Below, in pieces: positions 32,779 to 40,434 of a stretch of 44,865 nucleotides of DNA; position 1 is the stretch's first letter, and every line of letters starts with the position of its first letter. The stretch spans positions 1-44,865 of the IMG/VR virus record IMGVR_UViG_3300024259_000061; one strand, given 5' to 3'. The notes under the pieces are model-generated. The model did no database searches. It was not told the origin of the DNA and worked only from the letters and a program-made list of their open reading frames with translations. Source of the stretch: a virus. Made by a program: the position numbers and the translations under genes.

Positions 32779-34465
32779 TCATTTTCTCCTCTATTTTATT
32801 CATAAAATACTCTATATAATACAATCTCTTATCTTGATTCTTTACTTTAGAATGGCACTTTACACATAAACAAATAAGATTTTCAGGTTCATTATTTAAT
32901 TTATCAAAATCAATATGATGAACATCTATCCTATCATTTAATAAATCTTTATTACATAATTGACAAGTATAATCATCCCTATTTTTAATGTAATTTTTTA
33001 ATTCCTTAGTAAAACCACCACCATAGTCTTTATATAGCCAAGAAACTCCACCATTCCAATGAACATTTTTATCTCCACAAAATCTCTCAGACATCTCTTT
33101 TCTCAACTCATCAGCTTTTTCTTTTCCATACCTATCTTCCCAAGTTATTCCAATTCTTTTTTCATTAGCTTGATTTATAGATTCTACTGTATGTTTTCTG
33201 CCATAAAAACCATTCTTCCCCCCAGAAACAGCTTTAGAAATGTTTTCTTTCCATTCTTCTGTTAATCTTCTACCAGTTCTTACTATACTTTGTCGTTTAC
33301 AAGTTACTTTAGATAATATTTTACCTTTATTTAAATCAGACATTTTTTTCTTATATTCATCTGAATGAAATTTTATCTTATTCGGAACTTGCCCATCAGG
33401 ATTTCTCTCAAAGAATTTCTTCCTCATTATTTCCTTTTGATTATTACCAACAATAGGAATATAAAAATAATCCTCCTTGACCTTAAAATAATCAATACCA
33501 TGAGTTTTTACAAAATGACTACTATTTAACTGTAGAAATTCTTTCCCACAAATTGGACATATAGTATTATCACAAACTTCACAAAAAGTAACAAGATCGT
33601 CAAACTCTTTTAATTCCATAAGTTTTTTGTAAACAAAATTACCACCATCTCTAACCAAAAAATAATGATTTTCAGTTGCTTTTATTTTTTGTCCATTCTC
33701 TAATTCGATCTCAAAAACTTTCTGCTTTCCTTTCGATATACATGTTCCTGTAGATTTCTCCACACAATCTTTACTTTCAGAAAAAGAGTATAAATCTACT
33801 TTTTTATTAACTAAAGAATCAATTCTTTTACTTCCATCTACAGTCAATATTTCAGCATCCCTAGTTAAGCATCCTCCGTATAAATCGAAACCGAGTGCTG
33901 AAATCTCTGAACTAGTACCAGGAAAAATAGATATCTTAGCTTTAGGTATCCTTAGTTCTCTTTTTACTCTTGGATCAGGAGGAAAATAATCCATAAAAAA
34001 TGGTGATCCTGCTACTTTAGGGTATACCTTACCAAAAGTAATCTTTCTTGCCTGTACTGTCGTAACAGACATATTGATCAATGCAATATCTGAATCTGGA
34101 TTTAATCCATAAAATTTCTGTGGATTATATTTTGATAATAATTCTATTATCATCAAAAATTGAAGAACTGATGCAACTTCTGATTTTCCCGCACCAATAG
34201 AGGCTACAAGACATACTAAATTTATATCTCTCGTTTTCCTCTCTTCCCATAATTCATAAATAACATCCTTCCACTTAGGGAAAAGGATATCTTTCATATT
34301 CAAATAATACTTACTATCAATCAACTCTTCTATAGGAGTATCCGCTAATTCTCTCGCTCTTTCTGGAGTCCAAGGAAATTTAGACTGTACAGAAGATTTA
34401 TCTAAATATCCAGAAATCCAATTTTTTGAGTATTGCTGTAATAGCTCCCTTGCATCATTAGCTAT
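32771..34465 (-). CDS. Large terminase N-half fused to IntN and HNH endonuclease
   Basis: The frame is open from 34465; a TTG at 34324 is the only good start codon, but the upstream 47 codons (KFPWTPERARELADTPIEEL) look conserved, so the true start is likely upstream (see the finding at 34466-34492). Order: N-extein with Walker A ASIGAGKSE near 34,204-34,178, then a Walker B lead-in FDLYGG, then IntN from Cys at 33871, zinc fingers, NUMOD3-like repeats and an HNH core (CQLC, VHHIDF, LCVKCHSK) at the end. Together with the C-half it forms the packaging ATPase. The HNH part would drive homing. Confidence 0.88.
   Translation of the reverse strand: MANDARELLQQYSKNWISGYLDKSSVQSKFPWTPERARELADTPIEELIDSKYYLNMKDILFPKWKDVIYELWEERKTRDINLVCLVASIGAGKSEVASVLQFLMIIELLSKYNPQKFYGLNPDSDIALINMSVTTVQARKITFGKVYPKVAGSPFFMDYFPPDPRVKRELRIPKAKISIFPGTSSEISALGFDLYGGCLTRDAEILTVDGSKRIDSLVNKKVDLYSFSESKDCVEKSTGTCISKGKQKVFEIELENGQKIKATENHYFLVRDGGNFVYKKLMELKEFDDLVTFCEVCDNTICPICGKEFLQLNSSHFVKTHGIDYFKVKEDYFYIPIVGNNQKEIMRKKFFERNPDGQVPNKIKFHSDEYKKKMSDLNKGKILSKVTCKRQSIVRTGRRLTEEWKENISKAVSGGKNGFYGRKHTVESINQANEKRIGITWEDRYGKEKADELRKEMSERFCGDKNVHWNGGVSWLYKDYGGGFTKELKNYIKNRDDYTCQLCNKDLLNDRIDVHHIDFDKLNNEPENLICLCVKCHSKVKNQDKRLYYIEYFMNKIEEKMSA
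33584..33871 (-). other. Split intein N-fragment (IntN, about 96 aa)
   Basis: Starts CLTRDAEILTVDGSKRI (block A) and holds KIKATENHYFL (block B, TxxH). The end near 33584 is set where the splicing domain gives way to the zinc-finger/HNH extension (FCEVCDNTICPICG). The extein boundary is FDLYGG / Cys. Confidence 0.88.
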
Positions 34466-34484
34466 CTAAACCACCGCCACCTTT

Positions 34485-34850
34485 TTATTCATTATCTAAT
34501 TTATTTATTGCTGCCCTATAAGTAAGAACTTCTCTCTCCATGTCCTTAACCTGAGATTCTAGTTCTTCATTATTACTCCTAAAACTATCTACATTATCCT
34601 GAAGCTTGTCTCTATCTTCTTCTAATACCTCATAATCCGATACTGTAAACTCTAAATCTTTTATCTCTTCTTCTAGTTCTTCTAACCTAACTTCGTTTTT
34701 AACATCAAGAAGTTTTATTAGTTCTGCTATACTCTTATGAACTCTGATAAGGTAATCAGTATCTTCTTCCCCAATATCCAAAAACCCGTTATCCTTTAAC
34801 CATTGTAATACAGTGTCTTGCTCAAAACTAATTGAATTTACTGGAAACAT
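34485..34850 (-). CDS. Coiled-coil protein, 121 aa, upstream of terminase
   Basis: Strong AGGAGGTG site. An N-terminal DNA-binding-like helix region (VLQWLKDNGFLDIGEED) precedes a long acidic coiled coil (about 55-115). The position between the ClpP-like protease and the large terminase would suit a packaging accessory. Not recognised as a family. Confidence 0.6.
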   Translation of the reverse strand: MFPVNSISFEQDTVLQWLKDNGFLDIGEEDTDYLIRVHKSIAELIKLLDVKNEVRLEELEEEIKDLEFTVSDYEVLEEDRDKLQDNVDSFRSNNEELESQVKDMEREVLTYRAAINKLDNE

Positions 34851-34858
34851 TTCACCTC

Positions 34859-35425
34859 CTAATTATATTCTATTTTACTAATTATACCATCAATTATTCC
34901 ATATTCTAATGCTTCTTCTGCACTTAAAAATACATCTCTGTCGATATCTTCTCTTATTCTTTCTTCAGTTTTTTTAGTCTTCTCACTTATATATTTTACC
35001 CAGACACTCTGAACTTTTTCGTGCTCTATCATACCATTTTTCAAACTAGTATAATCACCATCATAACCACCAAACACTCCATGAAGAACTACTCTAGTTC
35101 TAGGGAAAATAAATCTTCCCCCAGTTCCAGACATCAATAACGCAGCAGCACCAGACGCTACTTTACCTAATCCTATGGTAACAACCTTTTTACTTATACT
35201 CTCTATAGTAGCTATTATGGCAAAAGTATCCCCTAAATTTCCTCCATAAGAATTTATATAAAATTTTACTATTTTATCATCTTCTAAATTTTGATCCATC
35301 CACAACAACTTCGTAATAATTTCCTTAGAAGAATATTTATCAATTTCATCGAATAAAAATAAACTATTCTGACTTGTTAATAATTCTTCCTCACAAAAAC
35401 AACCTTCCATTACATCATTTTCCAT
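34859..35425 (-). CDS. ClpP-like serine protease
   Basis: 188 residues. INSYGG, GLGKVASGAAALLMSG (nucleophile S91), FPRTRVVLHG (H115) and DIDRDVFLSAEEALEYGIID (D164) form the ClpP triad and fold. In phages ClpP-like proteins usually act as head maturation proteases. This phage also has a gp21-type protease at 19.2-20.6 kb, so the two would be separate activities. Placed beside the terminase genes, behind AAGGAG. Confidence 0.88.
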   Translation of the reverse strand: MENDVMEGCFCEEELLTSQNSLFLFDEIDKYSSKEIITKLLWMDQNLEDDKIVKFYINSYGGNLGDTFAIIATIESISKKVVTIGLGKVASGAAALLMSGTGGRFIFPRTRVVLHGVFGGYDGDYTSLKNGMIEHEKVQSVWVKYISEKTKKTEERIREDIDRDVFLSAEEALEYGIIDGIISKIEYN

Positions 35426-35428
35426 TCA

Positions 35429-36157
35429 CTACTCCTTATCTTCTTCAGTAAAATCACCATCTTCTATTTTATTACTCACAGCACCAATAATAGCATCCTG
35501 TCCTTCTTTATCTACATTATCCACCAGATACTTACCTTTTGATCCACTAGCTCTCCCTAGAGGAAGTATAACATCACTTTGTATATTCTCAATAACCTGC
35601 CTAACTAAAGCAGCATCTGGAACAGTTCTGGCTATTACGGTGAATATACCATTAACAAAAGCCATCAATTGCTTAATATCAATATTAGAATCTCTTTTTA
35701 TCTTATGCTGAGACTCTTTCATGTTTTTTATTTCTCTGAGGACATTTAAAATATTATGAATATCGGATTTATCAAATTCTTTATTTTCATCTGAATCTCC
35801 AACATACATCATCAACATAGCATACAAAAACTTAGCATCCTCCTGCATATCCTCCATATCAAGATCAATTTCTCCAGCAACTTCCATAGCTTTCTCAATA
35901 TCTACAAAAATCTTGATACCTTTATCTTCCAACTTCTTCATCATTTTTTGGTAACTCATATACAACCTACCTGCTCCCTTGTCTTCATGCAAACTACATC
36001 TTCCCCACCCAACATGTTGAGTTTTATGTCCAGAAGATTGCTTACATATTTTATCCTTGTGTTTCCTACCACAAATCTTCTTTATCCTATTTCCATCACC
36101 ATCAAGGAGATAAATCTCGAATTCATCTACAATTTCTATATCATTCATTAACTTCAT
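35429..36157 (-). CDS. Probable small terminase subunit
   Basis: 242 residues. An N-terminal Cys/His zinc cluster (CGRKHKDKICKQSSGHKTQ then GWGRCSLH) resembles the CxxK...C...GxGRCxLHGG motif I associate with proteins next to phage large terminases. The rest is helical with a Lys-rich part. Its place two genes before the large terminase agrees with a small-terminase role, though the helical coiled-coil gene at 34.5 kb is an alternative. Confidence 0.55.
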   Translation of the reverse strand: MKLMNDIEIVDEFEIYLLDGDGNRIKKICGRKHKDKICKQSSGHKTQHVGWGRCSLHEDKGAGRLYMSYQKMMKKLEDKGIKIFVDIEKAMEVAGEIDLDMEDMQEDAKFLYAMLMMYVGDSDENKEFDKSDIHNILNVLREIKNMKESQHKIKRDSNIDIKQLMAFVNGIFTVIARTVPDAALVRQVIENIQSDVILPLGRASGSKGKYLVDNVDKEGQDAIIGAVSNKIEDGDFTEEDKE

Positions 36158-36257
36158 TGAGAGTAAATTCTGCTAACTCCTTGAACTCATCAATCAAATG
36201 TTTTAATCCACGTTTTGAATTATAGCCATCATAATTTATAGCAAGATCATGGATCAT
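36141..36257 (-). CDS. Small protein, 38 aa
   Basis: ATG at 36257 behind AAGG. The product is MIHDLAINYDGYNSKRGLK, ending in an amphipathic helix (DEFKELAEFTL). The end overlaps the start of the probable TerS gene, so it may serve translational coupling. Confidence 0.5.
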   Translation of the reverse strand: MIHDLAINYDGYNSKRGLKHLIDEFKELAEFTLNEVNE

Positions 36258-36293
36258 ATTAAATAACCTTCTTTTGCAAGAAAAATTAATAAT

Positions 36294-36635
36294 TTATCTT
36301 TTCTTCTCATAATAAAAAACTCCATCAAATGGTTTTATCTGTATTACTCCGTAATCTATACCAACTTTATTAATATAAATAAGTTTTATTCTTTTATGGA
36401 TTGTCTTTAGATTCTTCCTAAATTGCTCCAGTGTATTCGATCTTTTATAATGATTACATCTTCTACAACTAGGCATTAAGTTATTAAAATCATTTATATT
36501 TGTAGTAATAAGGTGTGCTCTAGCTTTAGGGATAAGATGATCTACCTGCATATCTTTATACATAATAACTCTACCGCAATAAGCACAGTGGTTATTGTAT
36601 TTATTATAAACTCTAATTCTTATCTCTTTTTTCAT
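36294..36635 (-). CDS. HNH endonuclease, classic type
   Basis: 113 residues. CAYCGR, QVDHLIPKARAH, NLMPSCRRCN give zinc Cys pairs and the catalytic His. Small HNH proteins beside terminases are needed with the large subunit for DNA cutting in several phages (HK97 gp74 type), so it may be a packaging factor and not a homing enzyme. Overlaps the preceding gene by 4 bases (ATGA). Confidence 0.85.
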   Translation of the reverse strand: MKKEIRIRVYNKYNNHCAYCGRVIMYKDMQVDHLIPKARAHLITTNINDFNNLMPSCRRCNHYKRSNTLEQFRKNLKTIHKRIKLIYINKVGIDYGVIQIKPFDGVFYYEKKR

Positions 36636-36817
36636 ATTGCATCCAACAATTTTTTACAATCATCACAAACTAGTTGATCTTTATTTTTTATGTTATTATC
36701 GCAACAAAAATCGCAGACATCTTTTTCAAATAATCTCAAAGCTTCTTTTTGACGTTTTTCTAACTCATCAAGTTTATTAGCTATACGACCAAGAGAAAGT
36801 CTAAGTTCTTTTTTCAC
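36632..36817 (-). CDS. Small coiled-coil zinc protein, 61 aa
   Basis: GTG start with AAGGAG 10 nt upstream. A Leu/Lys helix (1-32) is followed by VCDFCCDN and VCDDCKK cysteines of a possible zinc knuckle. Sits between the HNH and primase genes. Confidence 0.6.
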   Translation of the reverse strand: MKKELRLSLGRIANKLDELEKRQKEALRLFEKDVCDFCCDNNIKNKDQLVCDDCKKLLDAI

Positions 36818-36819
36818 TA

Positions 36820-37782
36820 CTATAAATCTCCTTGTAACATTCTAGAAAAATCTAATTTAGTAAAATGATATTTTATAAATAAATCACTAACATCAGTTCC
36901 TCTAGGGAATCTTGAAGGTATATCTATTATTTTTATAAATTTAGTTACACTACTGAGAGCTTTTTTTATTTTCTCAGCACCCCTAATTCCTGCCTCGTCC
37001 AGATCAAATAAAATATAGACACTCTTACCTTCAAAGTGAGGCTTCCAATCACTCCTAAATGACCCTGCTCCTCCAGTTGCTGTTATTGAAGGGATACCGT
37101 TTTGCTCCAGAATAATTCTATCCCACTCTCCTTCGCAAAAAATTGCCCACTTACGATCCTTTAGTTCATCCCTGCCAAATAAATGCATCCCGACACCCTT
37201 CCTAAAAGGGATCATCTTAGCATCAGCATCAGGATTATATAATCTAAAATTAATTAATTTGTTATCATAGTATATTGGAATAGTGAAACGTTTTGTATTA
37301 TTTTTCCCTATACAAAACTTTGTTATAGTTTCTGAAGTTAATCCTTTTTTATTTTTAAGGTACAATCTATCGTCCTTAGATAAATTCTTAAAAAACACAC
37401 TAGGTAATAGGGGAGACAATTCCCTAAGATTATAAAATTGTTTCTTTTTGTCTCTAGTAAAGGGAAATATCTCGCCTTTTCTTTCTAATCTACCTCTATG
37501 CCTCTTTATCCACAAAATAGCATCCCTAAACGGAATCTCCTTCGCATCCATAACTAGATTAAAAATATTACCAGACTTTCCACAACCGAAACAATGAAAA
37601 GTATTAGTACCAGAATACAATACCATTGATGGATCAGAATCGTTGTGATAAAAACAAGGTATTTTATTATTCTCTGGCTCAAAACCTAGAGTATAAGCAA
37701 CCTCAACAATGTCAAAAAACTCTTTAATAAAATCTGTATCTTCTCTCAAAATCTTTCTGTGATCTATCCCAGAAATTATCAT
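36820..37782 (-). CDS. DNA primase (DnaG-like, CHC2 zinc finger plus TOPRIM)
   Basis: 320 residues. A CHC2-type zinc finger lies at C43, H46, C64, C67 (PCFYHNDSDPS then FHCFGCGKSG). TOPRIM motifs are AIFCEGEWDRI (E217) and YILFDLDEAG (D260, D262). No helicase domain follows, so this is a primase alone, shorter than bacterial DnaG. It starts replication primers. It is the only clear replication gene in the leftward block. The start overlaps the preceding stop. Confidence 0.9.
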   Translation of the reverse strand: MIISGIDHRKILREDTDFIKEFFDIVEVAYTLGFEPENNKIPCFYHNDSDPSMVLYSGTNTFHCFGCGKSGNIFNLVMDAKEIPFRDAILWIKRHRGRLERKGEIFPFTRDKKKQFYNLRELSPLLPSVFFKNLSKDDRLYLKNKKGLTSETITKFCIGKNNTKRFTIPIYYDNKLINFRLYNPDADAKMIPFRKGVGMHLFGRDELKDRKWAIFCEGEWDRIILEQNGIPSITATGGAGSFRSDWKPHFEGKSVYILFDLDEAGIRGAEKIKKALSSVTKFIKIIDIPSRFPRGTDVSDLFIKYHFTKLDFSRMLQGDL

Positions 37783-38084
37783 AAAATTCTATCCAATTCA
37801 CTAATAAGATTCTTAAGGTCTTTTGCTAATTGTTGTTCTGCTTTTTCTTTTATTCTCCAAAAATCATTCGCTGTAGAGAAACTAAATCCAGACGTATCAG
37901 AATAATAACCATAATCCACTCCCCAATCATACTCTGTAGCAGTAGCGGTATCACCAGCATAAGAATATCTGCTGCTATCCGAATTATAAGGAGAATAATA
38001 TCGACTAATAGCTTTATACTCAGGATAAATTTTAGGGAAACTTATAGTTTTTCTTTTATTGTTGTTGTATGTACCACTACCCAT
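37779..38084 (-). CDS. Hypothetical Tyr/Ser-rich protein, 101 aa
   Basis: Start at ATG 38084 is supported by AGGAGG 6 nt upstream; a longer frame from 38111 would overlap the preceding gene. Ser/Tyr-rich N-terminal half (ISRYYSPYNSDSSRYSYAGD) and a C-terminal helix. Overlaps the primase start. Function unknown. Confidence 0.6.
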   Translation of the reverse strand: MGSGTYNNNKRKTISFPKIYPEYKAISRYYSPYNSDSSRYSYAGDTATATEYDWGVDYGYYSDTSGFSFSTANDFWRIKEKAEQQLAKDLKNLISELDRIL

Positions 38085-38094
38085 CAAAAGCCTC

Positions 38095-38421
38095 CTAGAA
38101 TTTTTCGCCATCTTCTATTAATAAACAATACAAAATATCTAAATAATTTTTAGCATCAATAATTCTCCCCCTCAAACCTTCAGAATCATCTTTTGGTAAT
38201 TCAGGTGAATGTTTTATTGCATTACTTATTGAATCAACATGTTTACCGAAATAAACAGCCCAGACTTGATATTTAGTTAGCCCTAAATTTTCTGCATTTC
38301 TTTTAAAGTTGCTTAAAGCATCCCCAGATTTTCCAGCATAAGAATCGCCCTTTTCTTTTTGTGTCTCCATACTTGATGAGTGTAATTCTTCTGCAAGCTG
38401 ATTCCTAGTTTTAGCGTCCAA
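38095..38421 (-). CDS. DUF1599-like (nucleotide-associated) protein, 108 aa
   Basis: TTG start behind AAAGGG. KGDSYAGKSGDALSNFKRNA, AVYFGKHVDSIS and EGLRGRIIDAKNYLDIL follow the DUF1599 layout, a helical family that may be related to MazG-type nucleotide pyrophosphatases. A role in nucleotide metabolism is possible. Next to primase and HTH genes. Confidence 0.65.
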   Translation of the reverse strand: MDAKTRNQLAEELHSSSMETQKEKGDSYAGKSGDALSNFKRNAENLGLTKYQVWAVYFGKHVDSISNAIKHSPELPKDDSEGLRGRIIDAKNYLDILYCLLIEDGEKF

Positions 38422-38730
38422 TTATTCTACCCTTTCTTGTACTTGAATAACACTTTGTTCGTCACTAATTTTCCGTGTAACAACAACATATTTATCTAAT
38501 AACTTTTTCCTAATCAAGTATGCTCTAATCGCTATAACTATCTTCTTAGCAGTTTTAGTATTCCCTTTAACGTCTACTACTACTGGAAGTTCACCTTTTT
38601 CTATTTTCTCATATATTGGTTGATATTCTACTTTAACATGTCTACCTACTTGTCCTGGTTTTATGTATTCATTATCATTTATTAATTTTCTCACATCAAT
38701 GTTTAAGTCATAATTATTATTTTTACTCAT
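38422..38730 (-). CDS. Hypothetical protein, 102 aa
   Basis: Hydrophilic, with an EKGELPVVVDVKGNTKTAKK segment and an IVIAIRAYLIRKKL helix, suggesting a small alpha/beta or DNA-binding protein. GAGGG site. Follows the small HTH gene at the head of the leftward block. Confidence 0.6.
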   Translation of the reverse strand: MSKNNNYDLNIDVRKLINDNEYIKPGQVGRHVKVEYQPIYEKIEKGELPVVVDVKGNTKTAKKIVIAIRAYLIRKKLLDKYVVVTRKISDEQSVIQVQERVE

Positions 38731-38732
38731 TA

Positions 38733-38897
38733 TTATTTGCCCTCTTCATTTTTATCTTTAGTCTCCCTATAATACCTTACTGATATCCAAACATCATTCT
38801 CTGTAATTTTTAAAAGTTCTGCTAATTCTTTTGCTGTTGATCCTGTGTCACAAAAAATTTCTCCTATAGCATATTTATCTTCATCATTTAACTTCAT
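38733..38897 (-). CDS. Small helix-turn-helix protein, 54 aa
   Basis: ATG 38897, AAAGGA upstream. IGEIFCDTGSTAKELAELL then ITENDVWISVRYYRE reads as a short HTH (AKELAELLKITENDVWISV). It is the first gene after the divergent promoter region and so a candidate repressor or regulator of it. Confidence 0.65.
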   Translation of the reverse strand: MKLNDEDKYAIGEIFCDTGSTAKELAELLKITENDVWISVRYYRETKDKNEEGK

Positions 38898-38940
38898 TAT
38901 AATCAATCCTTTATTTTAACTAATTTTTCTAAGACGCTAT

Positions 38941-38969
38941 AAGATAATAATAATTTACCTTAAAGTCAA
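38941..38969 (-). promoter_or_regulatory. Leftward promoter of the HTH/primase block
   Basis: Minus strand TTGACT (38969-38964), 17-nt spacer, TATCTT (38946-38941). The -35 has 5 of 6 and the -10 has 4 of 6 consensus bases. The start would be near 38934, 37 bases before the HTH gene. Confidence 0.6.
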
Positions 38970-39019
38970 TAGTGTCTTTCACAAAAGATGAAAAAACTTA
39001 AAATAACTATTGACTTTAA
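38960..39019. repeat. 13-bp inverted repeat at divergent promoters
   Basis: TTAAAGTCAATAG (38960-38972) and its exact complement CTATTGACTTTAA (39007-39019) carry the -35 regions of both divergent promoters. The symmetric arrangement suits an operator bound by one dimeric regulator. Confidence 0.7.
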
Positions 39020-39038
39020 TATAAAAAAAGGTTATTTT
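39010..39038 (+). promoter_or_regulatory. Rightward promoter of the small plus-strand genes
   Basis: TTGACT (39010-39015), 17-nt spacer, TATTTT (39033-39038). Same -35 core as the leftward promoter, in opposite orientation. The start would be near 39045, 50 bases before the first gene. Confidence 0.55.
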
Positions 39039-39093
39039 ATCATCGTAATTGAGAAAAATGATAAGAAAAAGAACTAAAAAGGAGCAATTAACT

Positions 39094-39186
39094 ATGGAAA
39101 AATATGTAATATGGTTTGTTATTAACTGGAGATTAGTCTTAATTATCTCTATAATCGGATTACTAATTTACACCACAATCAAATAA
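39094..39186 (+). CDS. Small membrane peptide, 30 aa
   Basis: ATG behind AAAAAGGAG. MEKYVIWFVINWRLVLIISI... is a single hydrophobic transmembrane segment. First gene of the rightward unit. Function unknown. Confidence 0.6.
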   Translation: MEKYVIWFVINWRLVLIISIIGLLIYTTIK

Positions 39187-39198
39187 GGAGACTTAATT

Positions 39199-39435
39199 AT
39201 GGGATTATGTAAACTTCATGAGCCAGCAAGATCAACAAAAAAATTAATACTATCACCTCTCATGAAAAAAAGAATAAGAGAAACTATCGACAGAATAACC
39301 TATGAGCTTGATGGTTATCCAGAAAAAAAATTAAAAGTTATGAGAGAAACTCAGAAAACCTGTGGTAATTGTGAGCATGGAATGTTCTACAAAAAAGATT
39401 GTCCTTTAGTAGATACCAGATTAGTAAGAGATTGA
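39199..39435 (+). CDS. Hypothetical protein, 78 aa
   Basis: AAGGAG site. A basic helix region (MKKRIRETIDRITYELDGYP) and a C-terminal TCGNCEHGMFYKKDCPL cysteine group that may bind zinc. Twelve bases after the peptide gene, same operon. Confidence 0.65.
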   Translation: MGLCKLHEPARSTKKLILSPLMKKRIRETIDRITYELDGYPEKKLKVMRETQKTCGNCEHGMFYKKDCPLVDTRLVRD

Positions 39436-39476
39436 AGTTTCTTATAAGTAAAAATACAGTATTAATATTTATATAT

Positions 39477-39504
39477 AAGTGTGGATAAATTCTAATCCAC
39501 ACTT
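39477..39504 (+). repeat. 10-bp inverted repeat overlapping a gene start
   Basis: AAGTGTGGAT and ATCCACACTT with an 8-nt loop. It has no T run and contains the GTG that opens the downstream frame, so it may be a translation-control hairpin. Confidence 0.55.
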
Positions 39505-39958
39505 AGGAAAAGAACACAAGGAGGAAAATAAAGTTAAACATCCATGCAATAGCTCGATATGTTTAAATTTTAGCCATAATATAAAAATTATCTATGAAAA
39601 TTTACAAAAAATTTTTAATGAGCCTAACCTTATATTAACAAAAGTTGAAACTCAAGAACTTTTGTTAATAATAGACTCTATTCCCATAAAAGATAATAAT
39701 GAATATGTTAGGGAAAAAGGATCAAAAGTTTGCCACATAAGAATCTTCTCTAAGCATAGTTTCTTAATATATAAGTATATACTCAAATGCAGTTATCATA
39801 TTTATAAGGATAGTCACTCAGGATATAGAAACAACAGAAGCTGTGGATCAAAGTGGGAGACTGTGCCATCTATTCCAGAAGGATCACATGTCTGCCCAAA
39901 ATGCGAAGCAAAACTAAAAAAAGAACGCATAGAAAAATTGAAAGGACGATTATCATGA
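39479..39958 (+). CDS. Hypothetical protein up to 159 aa, start uncertain
   Basis: The frame opens at GTG 39479, inside a hairpin. A much better ribosome binding site (AAGGAGG at 39518) is followed in this frame by AAT AAA GTT, with no normal start codon. The C-terminus has VCPKCEAKLKKERIEKL, a zinc-like pair and a basic helix; the centre is helical (IIYENLQKIFNEPN). Function unknown. Confidence 0.5.
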   Translation: MWINSNPHLGKEHKEENKVKHPCNSSICLNFSHNIKIIYENLQKIFNEPNLILTKVETQELLLIIDSIPIKDNNEYVREKGSKVCHIRIFSKHSFLIYKYILKCSYHIYKDSHSGYRNNRSCGSKWETVPSIPEGSHVCPKCEAKLKKERIEKLKGRLS

Positions 39959-40077
39959 CAAACAAGGATGCAGCAAGACAGGTGACTAATGATGCTATTG
40001 GAAAAATAATAAAATCAGTATCTTTCTCACAACTTTATTATAAACCATGCACAGAATATAGGATTTTACCCTATTGA
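39955..40077 (+). CDS. Small protein, 40 aa
   Basis: ATG overlaps the preceding stop (ATGA); GAAAGGA lies upstream. Begins MTNKDAARQVTNDAIGKII, a short amphipathic helix. Function unknown. Confidence 0.5.
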   Translation: MTNKDAARQVTNDAIGKIIKSVSFSQLYYKPCTEYRILPY

Positions 40078-40434
40078 TTTCTTTATACTACTCGCCAAAA
40101 ACAGAATAATAGCAAAATGGCAAATGAATCAAAAGCATTCAAGAAAATACCACTCATACTTTATAGTATTTAAAAAATGTAACAAGAAAGTACGGTACCT
40201 AAAGTAATATATTATAATATATCCAATATCATCAAAACATCCTGTAGTTGATATAAACTAGACTCTATGTGGTGTAAAATTCTCGATTTTTCAGCGATTT
40301 ACTTAATAAATTACTTTAAGTAAAAATTATAAATAAAATTTATTATATGCCTATTATATTTATTTTATTTAAGTACTAAAGTTTTCTTTTATTGTGTCGA
40401 TATATAAGATAAAACTAAACTATCGGAGATTATA
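40078..40434. other. AT-rich gap without a gene
   Basis: No coding frame with a ribosome binding site was found on either strand. The stretch holds AT-rich near-palindromes (around TTACTTTAAGTAA near 40311 and AATAAAATTTATT further on) and a possible -10 just before the next gene. It could contain a promoter or an AT-rich unwinding region, but nothing firmer can be said. Confidence 0.5.

Noticed and set aside
30545-34465. Broken (pseudo) large terminase
   Set aside because: Both halves end exactly at matching intein fragments with intact splicing residues, and the joined protein has all Walker and nuclease motifs.
34466-34492. Genome-wide recoding of TAG to an amino acid
   Set aside because: TAG is the natural stop of several genes here, for example those ending near 5755, 14250 and 15436.
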